A DNA stretch of 64,000 bases from Paenirhizobium cremeum (GCF_022884085.1 NZ_JAGGCS010000001.1:310001-374000), one strand, 5' to 3'. Shown: positions 1 through 8,276, numbered from the stretch's first letter. Made by a program: numbers and translations. The notes: generated by a model not told the origin, from the letters alone.

Positions 1-416
1 CTGAAACGCTCCGCCGCAATCCCGCAGGCGTGCAGGATCTCTGGTTCGCAAGGCTCTATCTGCTGAAAGCGCCGGCCATTCTCGCCCTGTCGTTCTTCTG
101 GCTGTTGTCTGGCACGATACCGCTTTTCCGCCTCGATGCGGCCGCCGCACATTTCCTTCCCCTGTTGCCGCAGGGGATGGCAATCGCCGCAACGCTCGCA
201 ACCTGTCTGCTCGATATCGTCCTCGGCCTTGCCGTGCTCGTGCGGCCTTTTGCCCGATCCGCGCTTCTGGGCATGCTTGCCGTCACAATGGCCTATCTCG
301 CCGCTGCCACGCTGGTGGAGCCCTCTCTCTGGCTCGATCCGCTCGGGCCGCTGGTCAAGGTCGTGCCATCCATATTCCTGACGCTGGCTGCGCTGGCCAT
401 TCTGGACGAACGTTGA
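1..416 (+). CDS. SDR-family oxidoreductase, C-terminal DoxX-like membrane part (5' truncated)
   Basis: The reading frame is open to the left edge (first full codon at base 3), so this is the end of a longer gene. The visible part is about 137 residues with roughly four hydrophobic helices (for example LLKAPAILALSFFWLLSGTI), ending IPLF...LAILDER. This resembles the DoxX-like membrane tail attached to some NAD(P)-dependent SDR/epimerase-like proteins in rhizobia. The Rossmann domain would lie outside the window, so the enzymatic part is inferred. The stop codon overlaps the next start (TGATG), so the two genes are translationally coupled. A stand-alone DoxX-like protein starting at the GTG at base 30 is possible but less likely, because the frame continues upstream. 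Confidence 0.6.
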   Translation, partial: ETLRRNPAGVQDLWFARLYLLKAPAILALSFFWLLSGTIPLFRLDAAAAHFLPLLPQGMAIAATLATCLLDIVLGLAVLVRPFARSALLGMLAVTMAYLAAATLVEPSLWLDPLGPLVKVVPSIFLTLAALAILDER

Positions 417-895
417 TGCCGGTCGAAGAACTGCTGCGCCTCGTCCATGTGATCGGTGCCACCGTCCTATTCGGCACAGGCGCCGGCATTGCCTTTTTCA
501 TGGTGATGGCGGTGAAAACGCAGGACGCACGGCTGATTGCCCATGTCGCCGGAACGGTCGTCATCGCCGATACGCTGTTTACCGCGACAGCGGTCATTCT
601 GCAGCCCTTGACCGGCTATCTGCTGGCAAGAGCCATCGGCTGGCCCATGACGGAGGGATGGATCGTACTGTCGCTCGCCCTCTATGTGTTGACCGGCATA
701 TTCTGGCTGCCGGTCGTCTGGATCCAGATCAGGCTCAGAAATCTCGCCCGCGCCGCCGCCTCGGAGGGAACCACCCTGCCGCCGGTCTTTCAAAGGCTCT
801 ACCGGATCTGGTTCGCCTGCGGCTTTCCGGCCTTCTTCTCCGTCATTGGCATTCTCTGGCTGATGCTGACGAAACCGGACATTGCACTATTTTAG
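416..895 (+). CDS. DUF2269 family integral membrane protein
   Basis: A 159-residue protein with about four transmembrane helices and the DUF2269 pattern: a start like LLRLVHVIGATVLFGTGAGIAFF, a central LTGYLLA, and a C-terminal hydrophobic segment ending in LMLTKPD. The function of the family is not known. The ATG overlaps the stop of the SDR/DoxX-like gene by one base, so the two form an operon and probably act together at the membrane. Its end overlaps the end of the convergent LysE gene by nine bases. A TTG one codon upstream is in frame, but the ATG fits the coupling better. Confidence 0.8.
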   Translation: MPVEELLRLVHVIGATVLFGTGAGIAFFMVMAVKTQDARLIAHVAGTVVIADTLFTATAVILQPLTGYLLARAIGWPMTEGWIVLSLALYVLTGIFWLPVVWIQIRLRNLARAAASEGTTLPPVFQRLYRIWFACGFPAFFSVIGILWLMLTKPDIALF

Positions 896-1480
896 CATCG
901 GCCACAGGCTTGCCACGAGCAGCACCGCCATGGTGATGTTGAACCATTTCAGCCGGACCGGCACCGACAGCCACTCCCGCAGCACCGAACCGAAACCCGC
1001 CCAGGTCGAAACGCTCGGCACGTTCACGGCAGCGAAAACCAGCCCGACGATCATGACGCTCCAGAAATAGTTTTCGGCATCAATATAGACCGACATCGCC
1101 GTCACCGCCATGACCCATGCCTTGGGGTTGACCCACTGGAAGGCGGCCGCGCCGAGAAAGGTCATCGGCCGCGCCGCCGTTTCGCCGTCGCTCAGCGTCC
1201 GCGACGTACCGATCTTCCAGGCGATATAGATGAGATAGAGCCCGCCCGCGATCTTGAGACCGGTATAAAGCAGCGGAATGGTCGCCAGCAGCGCTCCAAG
1301 CCCGAGCCCAACGCCGATCAGCAGCGAGAGAAAGCCGACGCCGATGCCGAGCATATGCGGGATGGTGCGCCGGAAGCCGAAGTTCACGCCGGAGGCAAAC
1401 AGCATCATGTTGTTCGGTCCAGGAGTGATCGACGTGGCAAAGGCAAAGCCGACCAGAGCCGAAAGTGTCGCGGTATCCAA
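887..1480 (-). CDS. LysE family amino-acid exporter
   Basis: A 197-residue membrane protein of the LysE/RhtB exporter superfamily, which exports amino acids or homoserine-type metabolites across the inner membrane. The family signature TPGPNNMMLFASGVNFGFRRT is near the N-terminus, followed by about six hydrophobic helices, and QWVNPKAWVMA lies in the middle. I chose the TTG at 1480: the residues that follow (DTATLSALVGFAFATSITPG) match the usual family start, and GGAGG lies six bases upstream. The frame is open further upstream to 1558, but that part is not hydrophobic and has no family character. The substrate cannot be read from the sequence. It is divergent from the aldo/keto reductase gene. 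Confidence 0.88.
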   Translation of the reverse strand: MDTATLSALVGFAFATSITPGPNNMMLFASGVNFGFRRTIPHMLGIGVGFLSLLIGVGLGLGALLATIPLLYTGLKIAGGLYLIYIAWKIGTSRTLSDGETAARPMTFLGAAAFQWVNPKAWVMAVTAMSVYIDAENYFWSVMIVGLVFAAVNVPSVSTWAGFGSVLREWLSVPVRLKWFNITMAVLLVASLWPMLK

Positions 1481-1765
1481 GATGAGCCTCCCGATCTGCC
1501 TGAAATGCCGGAGTGGGTTTCGCCCGGAAACCGCGAGGTTTCCCGCCCTTTCCTGCAAGAGGCGCCACCATAGTCACAGCCGGACTGGCCGGCCATCGAA
1601 GAATTGTCATCATGGCAATCCTCAAGGAGCGGCCGGCAGCGCCGACGACTTTCGCTCCCTTTGCCCGAAACGGCCCCCGCCACAACTGCCGTACCGGATG
1701 ACGTCGGGATTGAAACGGGCGGCGGCAGCGCTAATCTGAAGGACGTGTTCACGAGAGGAGCTTCG

Positions 1766-2611
1766 ATGCACGACCAGATTCCAACGGTAGTTCTTCCCTC
1801 CGGTCTCGACGTTCCGGCGCTCGGCCTCGGCACATGGAAGATGGGAGAAGCAAGGGCACGGGCGGCGGAGGAAATCGACAGCCTTCGGCTCGGGCTCGAC
1901 CTCGGCATGACCCTCATCGACACGGCGGAGATGTATGGCGAAGGCGGAGCGGAAAAGGTGGTCGGCAAGGCGCTGGAGGACCGCCGCGACGAGGTCTTCC
2001 TCGTGAGCAAGGTCTATCCCTGGAACGCGGGCTACGAGAAGACCATCGCCGCCTGCCGGGCAAGCCTCGACAGGCTCGGAACCGACCGCCTCGATCTCTA
2101 TCTGCTGCACTGGCGCGGCGAATACCCGCTCGCAGAAACCGTCGCCGCCTTCGAGCACCTGAAAAAGGAAGGCGCAATCGGTGCCTGGGGCGTGTCGAAC
2201 TTCGACGTCGAGGACATGGAGGAACTGTTCTCCGTTCCCGATGGACGAAACTGCGCGGCCAATCAGGTTCTCTACAATCTCGGACGACGCGGCATCGAAT
2301 ACGATCTCCTGCCATGGTGCCAGCAGCGCGGCATTCCCGTCATGGCCTATTCGCCGATTGAACAGGGCCGCCTCGCTCATCATCCCGACCTGATCCGCAT
2401 CGCCAAGACCTATCAGGCAACCCCGGCGCAGGTGGCGCTTGCCTTCCTGCTCGAACGCGACGGTGTGATCGCCATACCGAAATCCGCCAACCTGCGACGA
2501 GTGCAGGAAAACCGCGATGCGGTTGACCTGGAGATCAGCGACGAGGACTGGGCCGAACTCGATGCCGCCTTCCCGCCGCCCGACCGCAAGGTGCCACTGG
2601 CGATGCTTTAG
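1766..2611 (+). CDS. Aldo/keto reductase
   Basis: A 281-residue NADPH-dependent aldo/keto reductase, a cytosolic (alpha/beta)8 barrel reducing aldehydes or ketones. Visible landmarks are GLGTWKMGE near the N-terminus, [11 protein letters not shown] (catalytic Asp and Tyr), [12 protein letters not shown] (catalytic Lys), LYLLHWRG (catalytic His), [10 protein letters not shown], and [13 protein letters not shown] for the cofactor phosphate. The start is the ATG preceded by GAGAGGAG at 1753-1760; the longer frame upstream has no family similarity. It appears to be a single-gene unit. The physiological substrate is unknown. Confidence 0.92.
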   Translation: MHDQIPTVVLPSGLDVPALGLGTWKMGEARARAAEEIDSLRLGLDLGMTLIDTAEMYGEGGAEKVVGKALEDRRDEVFLVSKVYPWNAGYEKTIAACRASLDRLGTDRLDLYLLHWRGEYPLAETVAAFEHLKKEGAIGAWGVSNFDVEDMEELFSVPDGRNCAANQVLYNLGRRGIEYDLLPWCQQRGIPVMAYSPIEQGRLAHHPDLIRIAKTYQATPAQVALAFLLERDGVIAIPKSANLRRVQENRDAVDLEISDEDWAELDAAFPPPDRKVPLAML

Positions 2612-2728
2612 GCGCCCCCAAACACACCCGGAAGCCAGCCGGTCGGCTCCCGCGAGCCTGCTTCTCGTTTCACCTTTGGCAGCGGGTCGACAGCCCATCC
2701 GCGACAGCAAGCGGGAGAGTGAATTTCT

Positions 2729-2785
2729 TATTTAGCTGGAAAACTAAATATCGGGTCGACATCGCTCTGGAATTTAGGAAATTCC
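2729..2785 (+). promoter_or_regulatory. Two perfect palindromes before the ArsR-type gene (candidate operator)
   Basis: In an AT-rich patch between the aldo/keto reductase and the ArsR-type gene, TATTTAG (2729-2735) pairs with CTAAATA (2744-2750) across 8 bases, and GGAATTT (2769-2775) pairs with AAATTCC (2779-2785) across 3 bases. Both arms are exact. The second element also contains TTAGG...CCTAA (2774-2789). Their position 60-110 bases before the regulator start suggests autoregulation by the dimeric winged-helix protein encoded next; this is inference. Confidence 0.5.
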
Positions 2786-2843
2786 CTAATTATGGAATTC
2801 TACACATCCAAGGACGCGACACCCATAAAAGACAGGCATCCCG

Positions 2844-3323
2844 GTGAAAAAGGAAACGAAGAAGAAGACCTCTGCCGGCAAGGCGGAAAGACAAGCCCAT
2901 CAGGTCTTCCATGCGCTGGCCGCTCCCCCGCGTCGAACGATCCTCCGACACCTCGCCGCCTCCGGCCTGACGGCTGGCGAAATCGCCTCTCATTTCGATA
3001 TGGCCAAGCCCTCCATATCGCAACACCTGAGCATTCTGGAAAATGCAGGGCTGATAACACGGGAAAAGCGGGGGCAGTATGTTCACTACGCCCTTGTGCC
3101 GGGCATTCTGGAAACTGTAATGAGAGGCTTTCTGCAGGATCTCGGCGTAGCCAATGTTGCGACAGCCGACAAGCCAGATAAACCCGGCAAAGCAGACATA
3201 GTCAAGGCAGACGGGGCAAAGAGCGGCGACACCGGAAAGGCGGCAAACAGCGCTTCGAAGCAGTCGGAAGCCGCTGCAGAACCGGCGGAAAAAACGCTCC
3301 CGACGCAGATGTCGATGTTCTGA
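2844..3323 (+). CDS. ArsR-type winged-helix transcriptional regulator without metal-site cysteines
   Basis: A 159-residue DNA-binding protein. Residues ~18-95 form the ArsR fold: HQVFHALAAPPRRTILRHL (helices 1-2), LTAGEIASHFDMAKPSISQHL (recognition helix) and a wing around REKRGQYVHYAL. It has no cysteine at all, so the classical thiol metal sites are absent; it resembles the SdpR-like, non-metal branch. The N-terminus is lysine-rich and the last ~60 residues are a low-complexity Ala/Lys/Asp/Ser tail, unusual for the family. The start is a GTG at 2844 with only a weak Shine-Dalgarno sequence. Two palindromes lie directly upstream. No obvious target gene is adjacent. Confidence 0.85.
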   Translation: MKKETKKKTSAGKAERQAHQVFHALAAPPRRTILRHLAASGLTAGEIASHFDMAKPSISQHLSILENAGLITREKRGQYVHYALVPGILETVMRGFLQDLGVANVATADKPDKPGKADIVKADGAKSGDTGKAANSASKQSEAAAEPAEKTLPTQMSMF

Positions 3324-3408
3324 GCACGCCACCTTACGGTCGGAAAACCATCAACGAAAACGGGCGGTCGAAGCCGCCCGCACTCGTTAACCCGAAAGCG
3401 AAAAACGA

Positions 3409-3981
3409 TCACATGCCCTGAGAGCCGCGATTCATGGCAGCGATGCCGGTGCGGCAGATTTCGTTGAGGCCGAGCGGCTTCATGATCGCCACGAACTGGT
3501 CGATCTTCGAGGATTTTCCGGTGATCTCGAAGATGAAGTGCTCGACCGTCGCATCGACCACCTTGGCATGGAAGGCATCGGCAAGACGCAGCGTCTCCGC
3601 CCGCATCTCACCCGAGGACACCACCTTCACCAGCGCGACCTCGCGCTCGATCGGACGTTCCTGCCCGAGTTCGCGGGCACGAACCGTCAGATCGAGAACC
3701 CGATGCACCGGCACGATGCGTTCGAGCTGGGCCTTGATCTGCTCCAATACGCTCGGCGTACCGCGCGTCACGATGGTGATGCGCGACAGATGCGCCTCGT
3801 GCTCCGTCTCGGAAACCGTCAGGCTTTCGATGTTGTAGCCGCGACCGGAGAATAGGCCAATGACGCGGGCGAGAACGCCCGGTTCGTTGTCGACGAGAAC
3901 CGATAGCGTGTGGCTCTCGATGGCTGCGGTTTCCTTGGCGATGAAATAGGCCGAGCCGGTGGGTTGAAGCTGTGCGTTCAT
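3409..3981 (-). CDS. ilvH: Acetolactate synthase small (regulatory) subunit
   Basis: A 190-residue regulatory subunit of acetohydroxyacid synthase, which binds valine for feedback control of the first shared step of branched-chain amino acid synthesis. The N-terminal ACT domain is clear (TLSVLVDNEPGVLARVIGLF, then GRGYNIESLTV), followed by the C-terminal ALS_ss domain. The ATG at 3981 is preceded by a purine-rich stretch; upstream codons of the open frame have no family similarity. It lies 22 bases after the catalytic subunit gene on the same strand, giving an ilvI-ilvH operon under the attenuator described upstream. Confidence 0.96.
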   Translation of the reverse strand: MNAQLQPTGSAYFIAKETAAIESHTLSVLVDNEPGVLARVIGLFSGRGYNIESLTVSETEHEAHLSRITIVTRGTPSVLEQIKAQLERIVPVHRVLDLTVRARELGQERPIEREVALVKVVSSGEMRAETLRLADAFHAKVVDATVEHFIFEITGKSSKIDQFVAIMKPLGLNEICRTGIAAMNRGSQGM

Positions 3982-4003
3982 GTCTCTGTTCCTGTCTCTC
4001 GCG

Positions 4004-5794
4004 TCAAACCAGCTGGCGGCCCTTGGCGTCGATCGCCGTCGCAACGGCTTCGTCGGTGGCTTCGTCCGGCAACAGCATCTCGTTATGCGCCTTGCCCGAC
4101 GGGATCATCGGGAAGCAGTTGGCGAGATTGGCGACGCGGCAATCGAAGATCACCGGCTTCTTGACGTTAATCATCTCCATGATGGCATCGTCGAGTTCAT
4201 CCGGCTTTTCGCAGCGCAGGCCGACGGCGCCATAGGCCTCGGCGAGCTTGACGAAATCAGGCATGGCCTCGGTGTAGGAGTTCGACAGGCGGTTGCCATG
4301 CAGGAGCTGTTGCCACTGGCGAACCATGCCCATGTACTGATTGTTCAGGATGAAGATCTTGACCGGCGCTTCATACTGGACCGCACAGGACATTTCCTGA
4401 ATGCACATCTGGATCGAGGCATCGCCGGCAATGTCGATGACGAGGCTTTCCGGATGGGCGATCTGCACCCCGATCGCCGCCGGGAAGCCGTAGCCCATCG
4501 TGCCGAGACCGCCCGAGGTCATCCAGCGGTTCGGCTTCTCGAAGCCGAAGAACTGGGCGGCCCACATCTGGTGCTGACCGACCTCGGTGGTGATGTAGGT
4601 GTCGCGATCCTTCGTCAGGTGGTAGAGCCGCTCGATGGCGTATTGCGGCATGATGACATCCTTCGACGGCGTGTAGGCGAAGGAGCGGCGCGCCTTCCAG
4701 CGAGCGATGCTGTCCTTCCACTCCGCCGTCTGGGCAGCCTCGGGCTTCTTCGGCAAAGCCCGCCAGAGGCGAACCATGTCTTCCAGCACATGACCGACAT
4801 CGCCGGTGATCGGAACATCGACGCGAACGTTCTTGTTGATCGAAGACGGATCGATATCGATATGGATCTTCTTCGAATTCGGCGAGAAGGCATTGAGCCT
4901 GCCGGTAATGCGGTCATCGAAGCGCGCGCCTATGCAGACCATGACGTCACAATCGTGCATGGCCATGTTGGCTTCGTAGGAACCGTGCATGCCGAGCATT
5001 CCGAGCCAGTTCTTGCCCGAGGCCGGATAGGCGCCGAGGCCCATCAGGGTGGAGGTGATCGGGAAATCGGTGAGTTCGACCAGTTCGCGCAGCAGCTTGG
5101 AGGCTTCCGGCCCGGAATTGACGACGCCGCCACCGGTGTAGAAGACCGGACGGCGCGCATGCGCCATCAGCTCGATAGCCGCGCGGATGGCGTTCTCGTC
5201 GCCCTGGACCTTCGGCTGGTAGCTCTTCTGCGCAACATGCGCGGAAGGAGGCGTATAGGTGCCGGTGGCGAACTGGACATCCTTTGGAACATCGACCAGA
5301 ACCGGACCGGGACGGCCGCTTTGCGCAATGCGGAAGGCCTCGTGAATGACGCCGGCAAGCTCGTTGACGTCCTTGACCAGCCAGTTGTGCTTGGTGCAGG
5401 GACGCGTGATGCCGACGGTGTCGCATTCCTGGAAGGCGTCGGAACCGATCAGCGTCGTCGGAACCTGGCCCGAAATGCAGACGAGCGGGACCGAATCCAT
5501 CAGCGCGTCCTGCAGCGGGGTAACCGCATTGGTGGCGCCGGGACCGGACGTCACGAGCAGGACGCCGACCTTGCCGGTGGAGCGGGCATAGCCTTCGGCG
5601 GCATGCCCTGCCCCTTGTTCATGGCGGACGAGAATGTGCTGGATCTCGTCCTGCTGAAAGATTTCGTCGTAGATCGGCAGCACGGCTCCGCCGGGATAGC
5701 CGAAGATATGTTCAACGCCGTTGTCCTTCAGCGCGCGCAGAACGATTTCCGCGCCGGTCATCTGATTGTCTTTACCCGTCATGCCTGTTTCCAT
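4004..5794 (-). CDS. ilvI: Acetolactate synthase 3, large (catalytic) subunit
   Basis: Thiamine-diphosphate enzyme of about 596 residues making 2-acetolactate or 2-aceto-2-hydroxybutyrate from pyruvate and 2-oxobutyrate. Landmarks are MTGAEIVLRALKDNGVEHIF and GYPGGAVLPIYD at the start, HEQGAGHAAEGYAR with the activating glutamate, and the late thiamine-diphosphate motif with GDAS...NNQYMGMVRQWQ. I chose the ATG at 5794 (METGMTGKDNQ); the in-frame ATG at 5782 is equally possible. The open frame runs on to 5869, but that part crosses the intrinsic terminator of the leader and is not expected to be coding. It is the first structural gene after the attenuator and is followed by ilvH. Confidence 0.96.
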   Translation of the reverse strand: METGMTGKDNQMTGAEIVLRALKDNGVEHIFGYPGGAVLPIYDEIFQQDEIQHILVRHEQGAGHAAEGYARSTGKVGVLLVTSGPGATNAVTPLQDALMDSVPLVCISGQVPTTLIGSDAFQECDTVGITRPCTKHNWLVKDVNELAGVIHEAFRIAQSGRPGPVLVDVPKDVQFATGTYTPPSAHVAQKSYQPKVQGDENAIRAAIELMAHARRPVFYTGGGVVNSGPEASKLLRELVELTDFPITSTLMGLGAYPASGKNWLGMLGMHGSYEANMAMHDCDVMVCIGARFDDRITGRLNAFSPNSKKIHIDIDPSSINKNVRVDVPITGDVGHVLEDMVRLWRALPKKPEAAQTAEWKDSIARWKARRSFAYTPSKDVIMPQYAIERLYHLTKDRDTYITTEVGQHQMWAAQFFGFEKPNRWMTSGGLGTMGYGFPAAIGVQIAHPESLVIDIAGDASIQMCIQEMSCAVQYEAPVKIFILNNQYMGMVRQWQQLLHGNRLSNSYTEAMPDFVKLAEAYGAVGLRCEKPDELDDAIMEMINVKKPVIFDCRVANLANCFPMIPSGKAHNEMLLPDEATDEAVATAIDAKGRQLV

Positions 5795-5839
5795 CTGCCT
5801 GGGGATTTTTTTAAAGAGCCGTAGCCCGGTTCTGGCCAT

Positions 5840-5864
5840 AAAAAAAGGCCCCTTTGAGGAGCCT
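5840..5864 (-). terminator. Intrinsic terminator inside the ilvIH leader (attenuator)
   Basis: On the minus strand an 8-bp stem (AGGCTCCT / AGGGGCCT, one U-G wobble) with a 3-base loop is followed directly by seven U residues (plus-strand A run 5840-5846). It lies about 45 bases before the ilvI start and after the leader-peptide gene, which is where the terminator of an attenuator belongs. On the plus strand the wobble becomes a C-A mismatch and there is no T run, so the signal is strand-specific. Confidence 0.85.
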
Positions 5865-5871
5865 GTCATCT

Positions 5872-5921
5872 AGCGCATGGGTGGCTGTCGCCGGATGGTT
5901 ACACCATCCTGCCCATGCGCT
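5872..5921 (-). promoter_or_regulatory. Leader RNA hairpin overlapping the ilv leader peptide gene
   Basis: A perfect 10-bp inverted repeat (AGCGCATGGG at 5872-5881 and CCCATGCGCT at 5912-5921) encloses a second perfect 7-bp hairpin (GGATGGT 5893-5899, ACCATCC 5903-5909). The upstream arm lies in the leader-peptide codons just after the Leu-Ile-Val-Val run, so a ribosome stalled there would mask it. This is the usual position of the 1:2 hairpin in amino-acid attenuators. I could not identify the antiterminator pairing with certainty. Confidence 0.7.
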
Positions 5922-5955
5922 TTCCCACCACAATAAGAGCCTGCGAATTTTTCAT
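5899..5955 (-). CDS. ilvL: Branched-chain amino acid leader peptide (ilv attenuator)
   Basis: An 18-codon reading frame, MKNSQALIVVGKRMGRMV, ends in TAA at 5899. Codons 7-10 are CTT ATT GTG GTG (Leu-Ile-Val-Val), i.e. the products of the pathway controlled by the downstream ilvIH operon. The frame is followed by a strong hairpin and then an intrinsic terminator before ilvI. No Shine-Dalgarno sequence precedes the ATG. A -35/-10 pair upstream places the predicted transcription start at or next to the A of the ATG, so the leader mRNA may be leaderless, as reported for the trp leader peptide of Sinorhizobium. Too short for normal gene finders. Confidence 0.82.
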   Translation of the reverse strand: MKNSQALIVVGKRMGRMV

Positions 5956-5962
5956 GAGGCGA

Positions 5963-5990
5963 GTGATAACATAAATCGGCCAAGCGTCAA
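5963..5990 (-). promoter_or_regulatory. Promoter of the ilvL-ilvIH transcript
   Basis: On the minus strand TTGACG (plus 5985-5990) and TATCAC (plus 5963-5968) are separated by 16 bases; extended by one base it reads GTTGAC-N17. The -10 ends seven bases before the leader-peptide ATG at 5955, which predicts initiation at that ATG. The -35 box is near consensus; the -10 is weaker. Confidence 0.6.
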
Positions 5991-6122
5991 CGCATCAAAT
6001 GTCAAAAACAGGCGTTAAATAAGACAGAAAAGATCGCGCTTCGGGAAAATCCGGCTTCTGTAATATACACAGCGTTAAGCCTCGGCGTTTATCCTGCCAC
6101 TCCCGAGCAGGAGAGTTTCCTA

Positions 6123-8276
6123 TTGCGTAACGACGATCTCAAGACATCCGGCCGGGCTGGCGAACAGGATCGCCGCGACCGTATGCACCCGGGCAACCGC
6201 ATGCTCGGGCGCGTCGTGGCCTGCAACGGGTCGCGCGCAACCATCGCTGCAATCGCGGCGGAAGGGTCCACCGACCTCACGGAACTCTGGTCGGTTGGCC
6301 GCCTGATCTCGATCAGCGTCGGCGAAAACCGCGTCGTGGCGCTCGCCTACTCCATGCAGACCGGCTCCCGTGACTGGGGTGAGCAGGACGACAACTATTT
6401 CCTGATCGAGGTCGAGCTTCTGGGCGAGGTTCACAAGGGCCTCGACGGACAGGACGAATTCTCGACCGGCATCTCGCGCTATCCCTATCTCGGAGCGGTC
6501 GCCCATCGCATACGCGCCGCCGATCTCCTGCGCATCTATGACAGCCGCAAGGGCTCCTCCTGCGCCATCGGCAAGCTGACGCAGGACGAAAGCATCGATG
6601 CGACCATTCACATTCCATCCATGTTGTCGAAGCATTTCGCCGTCGTCGGCTCGACGGGCGTCGGCAAGTCGACGGCCGTTTCCCTGCTTCTTCGCAAGGC
6701 GATCGAAAGCGATCCGAAGCTGCGTGTGCTGATCCTCGATCCGCACAACGAATTCGCCGCCGCCTTCCCGGATCACGCGGTTGTCATCGACACGGACACG
6801 CTCGACCTGCCGTTCTGGCTGATGAAACTCGAGGAATTCGCCGAGGTTCTGTTCCGCGGCCGCCCGCCCGTGCCGGAAGAACTCGACATTTTGCGCGACC
6901 TCATGCCCGAGGCGAAGCGTGCCTTCCGCGGCAGCGAGTCCCCCCTGATGCGCCGCGCCTCGGACAAGAGCTCGATCACGGCCGACACGCCGGTTCCCTA
7001 CCGCATGGCGGATCTTCTGGCCCTGATCGATGACCGCATCGGACGCCTGGAAGGCCGTGGCGACAAGCCCTTCCTGCGCTCGCTGAAGATGCGCATCATG
7101 TCGGCGATCAACGATCCGCGCTATCACTTCATGTTCTCCAACAATACGATCAGCGACACCATCATGGAGACCATCGCGGAGATCTTCCGTATTCCCGGAG
7201 ACGACAGGCCGATCTGCACCTTCCAGCTTGCAGGCATCCCCTCGGAAGTGGTCAACTCGGTCGCCTCGGTTCTCTGCCGCATGGCCTTCGAGCTCGCCTT
7301 GTGGTCGAACGGTGCGATCCACATGCTGGTCGTGTGCGAGGAAGCGCATCGATACATTCCGGCCGATCCGAACCTCGGCTTCTTCCCCACCAGGCAGGCC
7401 ATCGCCCGTATCGCCAAGGAAGGTCGAAAATACGGGGTTTCGCTCGGCATCATCACCCAGCGACCGGGCGAGCTCGACCAGACGATCCTTTCGCAGTGCT
7501 CCACCCTGTTCGCCATGCGTCTGACCAACGACCGCGACCAGGAGATTATCCGCTCGGCGATCCCGGATTCGTCGATCTCGACCACCAGCTTCATTTCGTC
7601 TATCGGCAACGGCGAAGCCATTGCCTTCGGCGAGGCGATCGCGGTGCCGATGCGCATGCGGTTTTCCCGCGTCGAAACGAACCGTTTGCCCAAGGCCAAC
7701 GGCGCCAGTGCCAAGCATAGCGACGATAACCCCGATACGGTCGACCTGCGCTCCATCGTCAGCCGCATGCGTTCCATCGCAGCGCCCGATATCTCGGCTT
7801 TTCAGCAGAGCTTCGACGCCTCGTTCTCCGACAACGCACCGGAAAACACCGCTTTCGGCGCCGTCGAGGAATTTCGCCATATCGCAGAAGACGAGGACTT
7901 CGGGGCTGCGGCCCGCCTCGACGCGAACGCCTCTTTCGAGGAAATCCGCCAGGCCTTGCTGATGCCCTCGACGCAACAGCCGACCGTGGAGCCTCCCTCG
8001 CCCCGGCCGGTCGACCCCGCACCGGTCATAGAACCCTATCGGCCGGACATGCTGCCCGGCGGCAGGCCGCAGGCCGAGCGTCCCTTCCTTCACCGCGAGG
8101 ACATGCCGCCCGGTCGCCTGCGGGAAGAAGATGAAACCGCTTCGTTCGCCGGCGCGCGACCGGCGGAACCCCATTCGCCGCCGTCCTTCGGCGGCGGGAC
8201 GCTACGCCGCGAAGGCAGTTCGCTGCGCGAGAGCATTCTGAAAAAACCGCTCTCCAGCCTCTACCGCAAGGACTGA
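6123..8276 (+). CDS. HerA-like ATPase (FtsK/HerA clade, DUF87)
   Basis: A 717-residue protein. Residues ~27-150 look like the small beta-barrel (HAS-barrel) seen before HerA ATPases. The Walker A GSTGVGKST is at ~176-184, Walker B in MLVVCEEAHR near 400-410, and an arginine/sensor region follows (GIITQRPGELDQTILSQCST). HerA proteins are hexameric DNA translocases that usually partner a nuclease (NurA) or defence effectors; none is adjacent, so this is an orphan copy. The last ~150 residues are Pro/Arg/Glu-rich, probably disordered, ending in basic KKPLSSLYRKD. The start is a TTG with AGGAGAG seven bases upstream; the first ATG would be 20 codons later. The end overlaps convergent miaA by 16 bases. 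Confidence 0.85.
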   Translation: MRNDDLKTSGRAGEQDRRDRMHPGNRMLGRVVACNGSRATIAAIAAEGSTDLTELWSVGRLISISVGENRVVALAYSMQTGSRDWGEQDDNYFLIEVELLGEVHKGLDGQDEFSTGISRYPYLGAVAHRIRAADLLRIYDSRKGSSCAIGKLTQDESIDATIHIPSMLSKHFAVVGSTGVGKSTAVSLLLRKAIESDPKLRVLILDPHNEFAAAFPDHAVVIDTDTLDLPFWLMKLEEFAEVLFRGRPPVPEELDILRDLMPEAKRAFRGSESPLMRRASDKSSITADTPVPYRMADLLALIDDRIGRLEGRGDKPFLRSLKMRIMSAINDPRYHFMFSNNTISDTIMETIAEIFRIPGDDRPICTFQLAGIPSEVVNSVASVLCRMAFELALWSNGAIHMLVVCEEAHRYIPADPNLGFFPTRQAIARIAKEGRKYGVSLGIITQRPGELDQTILSQCSTLFAMRLTNDRDQEIIRSAIPDSSISTTSFISSIGNGEAIAFGEAIAVPMRMRFSRVETNRLPKANGASAKHSDDNPDTVDLRSIVSRMRSIAAPDISAFQQSFDASFSDNAPENTAFGAVEEFRHIAEDEDFGAAARLDANASFEEIRQALLMPSTQQPTVEPPSPRPVDPAPVIEPYRPDMLPGGRPQAERPFLHREDMPPGRLREEDETASFAGARPAEPHSPPSFGGGTLRREGSSLRESILKKPLSSLYRKD

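Noticed and set aside
3980-5824. Plus-strand open frame of 614 codons opposite ilvI
   Set aside because: A mirror frame of a conserved gene; the protein has no domain pattern and crosses the ilv leader terminator.
5795-5869. Extension of ilvI to an ATG at 5869
   Set aside because: The extra codons lie across the intrinsic terminator hairpin of the leader and have no similarity to the enzyme.
6120-8174. Minus-strand open frame of 684 codons opposite the HerA-like gene
   Set aside because: Same codon-mirroring effect; the plus strand has the Walker motifs and a ribosome site.
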